Origin: Utricularia gibba
Taxonomy: Eukaryota; Streptophyta; Magnoliopsida; Lamiales; Lentibulariaceae
Direction of reading: 5' to 3'
Assembly (NCBI GenBank): GCA_002189035.1
Contig: CM007989.1
Coordinates: 2,108,001-2,172,000 of the forward strand
Length of the DNA: 64,000 nucleotides
Part shown: one piece after another, positions 58,374 to 64,000 of the stretch
How positions within the stretch are numbered: position 1 is the first letter of the stretch
How the letters are laid out: every line of letters begins with the position of its first letter
Position numbers and translations under genes: made by a program
Notes under the pieces: generated by a model
The model's input: only the letters and a program-made list of their open reading frames with translations
Database searches by the model: none
What the model was told of the DNA's origin: nothing

Positions 58374-60201
58374 ATGACTGGAGCCGGACGTTTTTACTGG
58401 GTGAGGAATCGCCCGGCGGAATCCAAGCCCAAGGGGATTGTGGTTGTCTTCGTTTGGGGTTCTATTAGCGATTTTCACTTGAAGGTTCTCGTCGATCTGT
58501 GCTTTTCTCAGGGTTGGAACTCTCTCGTTTGCCGCTCTGATTTTCTCAATCTGTACGTGTGCTTTGAATTATTTGCCTGAGTTTTTCTTTGACTCTGTTT
58601 CGTGGCCCATGTCACCGACAGTGTGATAGCCGCGCCTTAATTTGTAAATTCGAGACTCAATTTTTGGTTGGAGTATGGGATTCCACAATTCATCTGCGTT
58701 GTTTTGGTTTATTGTTCTCCTTCAGGTTCATTCCGGAGAGAGCTGCATCGTTGGCTTTATCAGTCCTCCACGAGCTCATTAAAGTATTCCTTCGTTTCTC
58801 TGCTTGTGATGATTCAAAAAAATATCGCCGCTTTGTTTCTTGGTATCTATGTTTATTTCTACTGATGGATATGGCAATTTTTCATGTTATTTCTTGCATA
58901 CGTAGGAGCTGAAATGTGGCCTGTGTCCTGTGGTTCTTGCATCCTTTTCCGGTGGTTCAAAAGCCTGCATGTACAAGGTTCTGCAGGTGATGTTAATGCG
59001 TTCAATGCGTTATCGTGTTTTCTTATATCGGTGTTTCTGAAGCCACAGGCCCTTTCTTTATGTTGCAGATTCTTAGTGGGTGCTCTGAGGTCGAGCTAAG
59101 TCGGGTACTCTTACCTTGATAGCATGAAAAACACATCCCACGTGCAAAAATATTCATTAAGCTCTTCACAAATTACTTTTCTTATGTGTAGGAGGAGACC
59201 AGGTTGCTTGAAAGCTGCATCTCGGGCCAGATCTATGACACTGATCCGATAGACATTGCTGCTCTTGGGGGCAGCTTGGTTCGCACTTCCCTATCTCCAA
59301 AATGCCTGGTTCATCGAAACTGTTGTCCTTGTTTTCACGAGGCGTTACGTCTGGTTTGGATGCTTTGTTCATCACCAATTTTGGATCCCAACAGCAAGAA
59401 TACTTGCAGACCCTTTATTCTTCAGTGGTGAGTTTCAGTTAGGGTGACATAAAATGGTGGCTTATGCACCTAAATGCTGGTTTTAAACTGTCGTTCTCGT
59501 TGCTCTTTCCAGAGTCTGGGTGCCCCTTTCCTTGTGTTATGCTCAGAAAAGGATGATGCGGGTGTATACTCAGTACTCTGCAACTTCGTTCAACATTTGC
59601 ACGATTTGGGTGGCTGTGCCAAGGTTACGAAATATCGTGTTTCCACAGATGTTGGTAAGTGCATCAGCATTCATCCCATATTCTTTCAAACTGTTTTGAA
59701 GGGCCTTTTCTCGAAGCAGGGGTTGAAAGCCATCAGTCGATGGAATACACAAATTCTCTAAGCGAGATGCTGGAACAGTCAGTTTCAGTTTTCTGTCGGA
59801 AGATCCAACATCTTGGGGAAAGCTCGCTTGTTTACGATACCCATGATGAGATCTCTTACCTGATATGTGACCTTCAGAACGCAGCAGTCGATTCGAACCA
59901 AAGCTTTGGGAGAGTTGCAGCAGGCCCCAAGGACCACTTCTTTCTCCCAAGTTCATCAGCAGATCACAGGGACAAAGAATTGGGTTATGTGCATGATGAC
60001 CAAAGGGACAGATCCGCTCATCGGTCAGCTCCTCGCCTGAACGCCAACAGTGTTCTCGGCCAGGCACTCTTCGACGTATGCGTTCCGAAAACCGTCGAAG
60101 CTTGGGACATCAAGTTCTCCGGATCTCTAAACGGAGATCCGCTCCCATATGTACGTAAAAGGTCATCCTTTTGCCCCATTAAGCTTAAGGCGAGGCTATA
60201 A
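58374..60201 (+). CDS. DUF829/TMEM53-type alpha/beta-hydrolase-like protein, one apparent frameshift
   Basis: Exons 58374-58552, 58726-58783, 58906-58986, 59069-59104, 59192-59427, 59513-59654, 59720-60201; 404 residues with one added base. Matching blocks in order: FYWVRNRPAESKPKGIVVVF, QGWNSLVCRSDFLNLF, CPVVLASFSGGSKACMYKVL, SCISGQIYDTDPID, GVTSGLDALFITNFGSQQQE, GAPFLVLCSEKDD, AAGPKDHFFLPSS and NSVLGQALFDVCVPK. They match the plant DUF829 family, whose function is unknown; the human relative TMEM53 is a nuclear-envelope protein. The frame breaks at the G5 run 59267-59271: one more G restores the conserved reading through GLDALF. Confidence 0.85.
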
Positions 60202-60373
60202 GAACGCAGATCTTAAGAAAGAGTATGTGTTTTGTGTAGAATGTGTATAGAAGAAACCCGAAAGGAAACATATGATGCCAAAAAAGGGTTGCTTTGTTTG
60301 ATGTACAGAGAGATTGTGTTCTTCCCTGTTCAATGATATGCACTAACAGCATTGAAGTGAAAGCCAGTGTCCA

Positions 60374-61300
60374 TTAGATGAGAGCACGGACCTGGGGCGG
60401 TCCGCCGTGAATGAACTCCACGATTCGATTCATCAAAGAAGCCGCGTCCTCTGAACTCGAATCGAACAGAAAGAAGACGTGCACCCCCGGCGTTTCGAAC
60501 AGCTCCGCCGCCCCTTTCCAGTTCCCCTGTTTCACTGCCTCGAAGTATTTCTGGCCCCTATCCTTCAAGAAATCCTCCTGCGCCACACAAACCAGTAGTG
60601 CCTCGCACGCAAGATTCGCCGGGAAACCCGGATCCGCAGCCGGATTCAGCCGGGGGTCGTCGCGACCCGTTTCCTCGGCACAGATGTATTCCCAAAGTTT
60701 ATCGCGTTTGCCCATCCCGAAGAAAGGGTGGACGAGGATAATTCCCGAAAATTTGAACCCGAGATCTGCGTGCCGTGCCCCCGTCGCAATGTAGCTTGCG
60801 AGATTGGCTCCGGCGCTGTCGCCGGCGGCGTATACCCGCCGGAAATCGACGTAATCGTTCAGCCACGGGTCGGGTCCCTTACCGGATATGACATGGGATC
60901 CGATCCACTTGACGGCAGCGGAGCAATCGTCGTAACAGGCGGGGATCGGGTTCTCCGGGGCGAGACGGTACTCGATTGAAACGACGACGGATCTGGTGGA
61001 GTAGGCCAGCGAGTTGACGTAGCAGTGGTAGATGGAGGAGAACGCCGATTGGACCGTGAAAGCTCCGCCGTGGATGAAGATGATAAGTGGGTGCTTGTCC
61101 CCAGTGTTGTTGGGGAGGTATATCCTGGCGGAGACGTTATTCTCCGGCGAAATGATGACGTCCTTGGAGATCACGCCAGTGTGAGAGTCCTCCCCTGGCG
61201 GCACGAAGTCATGCTGTATGTAACGGTGGACGCTGCCGTCGCTGTAGACGCAAAAAAACGGCTGGAAATCGTGGGTGATCTCCGGCGTCTTGGAATCCAT
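60374..61300 (-). CDS. Plant carboxylesterase (CXE, GID1/HSL superfamily)
   Basis: A single-exon, intact ORF of 308 residues, the normal size of plant CXE genes. It has the oxyanion motif HGGAF at residues 77-81, catalytic Ser162 in GDSAGAN, an Asp in EDFLKDRG near 243-247, and catalytic His274 in PGVHVFFLF. YRLAPENPIP and LNDYVDF are further family marks. No signal peptide, so likely cytosolic. CXEs cleave esters of xenobiotics, methylated hormones or specialised metabolites; the substrate here cannot be told. It is not a GID1 receptor, because the catalytic His is kept. It lies tail-to-tail with the DUF829 gene, about 170 bp apart. Confidence 0.95.
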   Translation of the reverse strand: MDSKTPEITHDFQPFFCVYSDGSVHRYIQHDFVPPGEDSHTGVISKDVIISPENNVSARIYLPNNTGDKHPLIIFIHGGAFTVQSAFSSIYHCYVNSLAYSTRSVVVSIEYRLAPENPIPACYDDCSAAVKWIGSHVISGKGPDPWLNDYVDFRRVYAAGDSAGANLASYIATGARHADLGFKFSGIILVHPFFGMGKRDKLWEYICAEETGRDDPRLNPAADPGFPANLACEALLVCVAQEDFLKDRGQKYFEAVKQGNWKGAAELFETPGVHVFFLFDSSSEDAASLMNRIVEFIHGGPPQVRALI

Positions 61301-62662
61301 CGCCGGAAGACTTAGTTGGAACTTTCGAGGTACGGCCTGCCGCTACCTGTTAAGTGTGCCACCATCGTCTACTCATAGGAGTGAGTGGCTAATAACACGA
61401 TACCGTAACAAACTTTTTGTTTTATTTCGTCATATTTAATTTCCAGAAAATATTGATTATGCTTCATAAATTCAATATATTCCAAATCTCTCCTATTTTA
61501 ATCATTTTCATGCACTAATTACGTTTTTATTAATATAATAAGGTAGAGAAAAATAAGATATGGTGCATGACGCATTCATATCTTATTTAAAATACTCACT
61601 ATAAAGTTCAATAAAAATCGTATTTTAATCATCCCAATCTCGTTCCAAATGAATTATCTATGGACGCGTCCACGATCCCTTTTGGGCTGGGCCTTGTTTT
61701 GATCAATCCAGATGTAGCACAGTAACTTTGGGGCCTATGTTTTAATATATTAAAGAGCCTTACATAAAAAAATAATAATAATGTTTTTTTCTAAAAAAAA
61801 GAGCTTTTAGGACAAATTAAAATGCGCCAATTATTCTCAAATCGTGTGCACCATAGCGTCTGCCGTGTCAAGAACAAACATGCTTTTGAGGATTGGCTAG
61901 TGGATGCTAATTTATCCCTCATGTTAAATGTTTTTTTCTTAAGTGGAACGTGCTGGAATCACGTGTATTAAAGAATAAGAATTTTTTTGTTCTGGGATTA
62001 CTAATTTTTTGAATTATTATTTTTTAAACAAGTTTGACCAGCAGCCATGCGTAGGCGGCATGCAACTTCTCAATTTGGAAGCCGCGTTGACGAATGACGG
62101 CTTTAACCCTAATAGAAAACCACGTTTTTCGTTGAAAATTCTGATAATTAGACTCCATCATTGCTTCTTTTAAATATCAGAATTAAATATTTATAACATA
62201 TCCCAATTGGAAAATATTATGTGGGAGAGATATTTTGAAAAAGATTAAAAACCTTAAAACCGACCCGATATTTTTACCTTTACCGTGGATAACCCGCCCT
62301 CCGGCGCCGTAAAAATCGTTTTTTTTTTTTTTGGGTTTTCCGATGAGAAGCGACAGCTGGGGTGGATACGGATCCAGCCGTTAAAAGTGATAAGATCCAA
62401 GTTATGTGGGGACCACGTCACCGTAGCGTATCCACATTGTTTGCCCCAAAATCGACGGTCAACGCTGGACCCCTTCGAAGTCGATCAACGGTCCAGAGAC
62501 TCCCGAGGCGGAGATATATATTAGGGTGCACCCTAGATACGCAGGAAATTTGGCTTGGCCTTTTATTTCAATTATTCCTGCTCCCAGCCGCCTCTCTCCG
62601 CGTTTCTTCTCTGGCACAAGTCGCCGGGATTTGAATCGGAGTTATTTCCGGAGAAACAAAGC
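61301..62662. other. Divergent promoter region between the CXE and RBP genes
   Basis: Holds the 5' ends of both outward-facing genes. AT-rich in the middle. No gene is seen; the plus-strand ORF at 62285-62524 is judged to be promoter/UTR. Confidence 0.4.
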
Positions 62663-64000
62663 ATGAACGGCGGCGAGGATTCGAGTCAGCAGCAACAACA
62701 ACAACAGCAGCAGCAGCAGCAACAACAGATGCAGCAGCATCAGCAATGGCTAGCGATGCAGCAGTACCAACAACAATGGATGGCGATGCAGCACCATATG
62801 ATGTACAATCAACATTACGTGCCTTATTACCACCAGCAGTTTCTTCAGCAGCAGCAGCAATTTGGACCGCCGAAGCAAGGTACTCAGATTCAGCCGGCAG
62901 GGGAGGATAACAATACGATCTGGATAGGAGATCTACAGCAGTGGATGGATGAGAGTTATCTCCATTCGTGTTTTTCTCATACGGGAGAGGTAATTCACAA
63001 AATTCGCTTGGTCCATGTTTTCTCGCTGGATTTATATTCTGCCCTTGGAATTTACCTCTTACATTGCTGCTTTCATGTTTATTCTCCTTAAAATCTCAAG
63101 ATTGGGTATGCGGTTGTTCTCAAGTTGCTTTTGATTCAAATAGATGCATCTATAAAATTTAATCTTTTGTGTGAAAAGTTTCCCTAAGGTTAGGTTGAAA
63201 CGCCAATAGGCTTCAACATGAATTTAGAGCCACCTGAATTGCATTTCTGTGCTGAATATCGACATTTAGGAAGGAGCACCATGATGTTATTCTGAGACTG
63301 CTGGACTAAACTAAATACCATCTTCATATTTTTGTTTTTTTTATTTCTTGTAATATGGAATAAGTCCATATTGGATGATGTCAGACTTCCTAAAGTGGAA
63401 TCAACTGGTATGCTATATTGGGTACTATCGCTGTTTTCACATTAAAGACAATATGAAGCCTTTTGTGCTTGAGGTTTTTTATTCGCGTTTGGACATTCAA
63501 ATTAGAAGTTTATATTTTCATGATGATTTAATGGAAGTGTGGACTTATATTTTCTATGTTTGACTAATAGTGGAGATACCAATATTCAGGTTGTTTCAGT
63601 CAAGGTAATTAGGAATAAGCAGACTGGCCAATCCGAGAGATATGGATTTCTAGAGTTTAGTTCGCATACAGCTGCAGAGAATGTTCTGCAGAGCTTCAAT
63701 GGCTCTGTCATGCCAAATACAGATCAAGTATTTCGTTTAAACTGGGCATCCTTTAGTACTGGTGAAAAGCGTTCTGATAGTGGTTCAGATTTGTCCATAT
63801 TTGTTGGAGATTTAGCTACTGATGTCACTGATGAGATGTTGCAAGAAACCTTTGCTAGTAGGTATCCCTCAGTCAAGGGTGCAAAAGTTGTTGTTGATGG
63901 AAATAATGGCCGCTCGAAAGGTTATGGCTTTGTGCGTTTCAATGATGAGAATGAGAGAGATCGTGCCTTGGCAGAAATGAATGGTGTTTATTGCTCAAGC
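62663..64000 (+). CDS. RBP47: RBP45/RBP47-type RNA-binding protein (5' part, runs off window)
   Basis: A nuclear poly(U)/poly(A)-binding protein with three RRMs, found in stress granules under heat or hypoxia in relatives. Exons seen: 62663-62989 and 63590 to the window edge. The N-terminus is glutamine-rich: about 14 consecutive Gln from a CAG/CAA run, then QQ-rich sequence, as usual in the family. RRM1 opens with NTIWIGDLQQWMDESYLHSC and continues in exon 2 with the RNP1-like block RYGFLEFSSHTAAENVL. RRM2 starts SIFVGDLATDVTDEMLQETF and contains GRSKGYGFVRF. The window ends inside RRM2, so RRM3 is not seen. The frame is clean. Confidence 0.93.

Noticed and set aside
59570-60067. 165-codon minus-strand ORF
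   Set aside because: Lies opposite the conserved DUF829 exons, so it is a shadow.
60411-61315. Plus-strand ORFs inside the carboxylesterase gene
   Set aside because: GC-rich coding sequence leaves the opposite strand open; the minus strand has the full catalytic triad.

Overview
The window is nuclear DNA from a flowering plant, most likely a eudicot. The genes have many short exons with GT-AG introns. They include plastid proteins (an ADP-glucose pyrophosphorylase large subunit and a PetM-type subunit of cytochrome b6f) and plant-only families (KRP CDK inhibitor, TRM/DUF4378, plant carboxylesterase, GH17-X8 glucanase, CIB/BEE-type bHLH). Intergenic DNA is very AT-rich and carries small MITE-like elements. 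No long retrotransposon, organelle insert, CRISPR array or operon was seen. The species cannot be fixed from the sequence.

Layout. 0-11 kb: small glycine-rich protein (+), purple acid phosphatase (+), intronless 3-hydroxyacyl-CoA dehydratase of PAS2/HACD type (-), an unrecognised secreted-type ORF (+), TRM/DUF3741-DUF4378 protein (+). 11-24 kb: small conserved plant protein (-), cyclase-family protein (+), AGPase large subunit with 14 exons (+), bHLH factor (-). 24-36 kb: gene-poor stretch, cytosolic Phe-tRNA synthetase beta (+, 19 exons), GH17 beta-1,3-glucanase with X8 domain (+), 2-oxoglutarate dioxygenase (-), tRNA-Ala(CGC) (+). 36-46 kb: hAT-type MITE, PetM (-), possible small membrane protein (-), inverted-repeat element, kelch protein (+, 16 exons), possible 56-residue membrane microprotein (-). 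46-53 kb: two tandem secreted cysteine-rich paralogues, a leftover promoter fragment between them, and a repeat protein. 56-64 kb: KRP inhibitor (+), DUF829 protein (+), carboxylesterase (-), RBP45/47 RNA-binding protein running off the right edge (+).

The most consistent anomaly is a set of single-base shortfalls in coding sequence, most at homopolymers. They occur in the acid phosphatase (four), the dehydratase (two), the 6.9-kb ORF, the TRM gene, the bHLH gene, the DUF829 gene and probably the KRP start. Every well-supported case is one missing base, with family-like protein on both sides, while the AGPase, PheRS, kelch, cyclase, GH17 and 2OG genes read cleanly. This looks more like residual consensus error than gene decay, so these genes are annotated as CDS with frameshifts, not as pseudogenes.

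The genes form no single pathway; this is an ordinary mixed plant neighbourhood. The part that looks most lineage-specific is 46-53 kb, where a secreted protein gene has duplicated together with its promoter. No wholly new system could be demonstrated.
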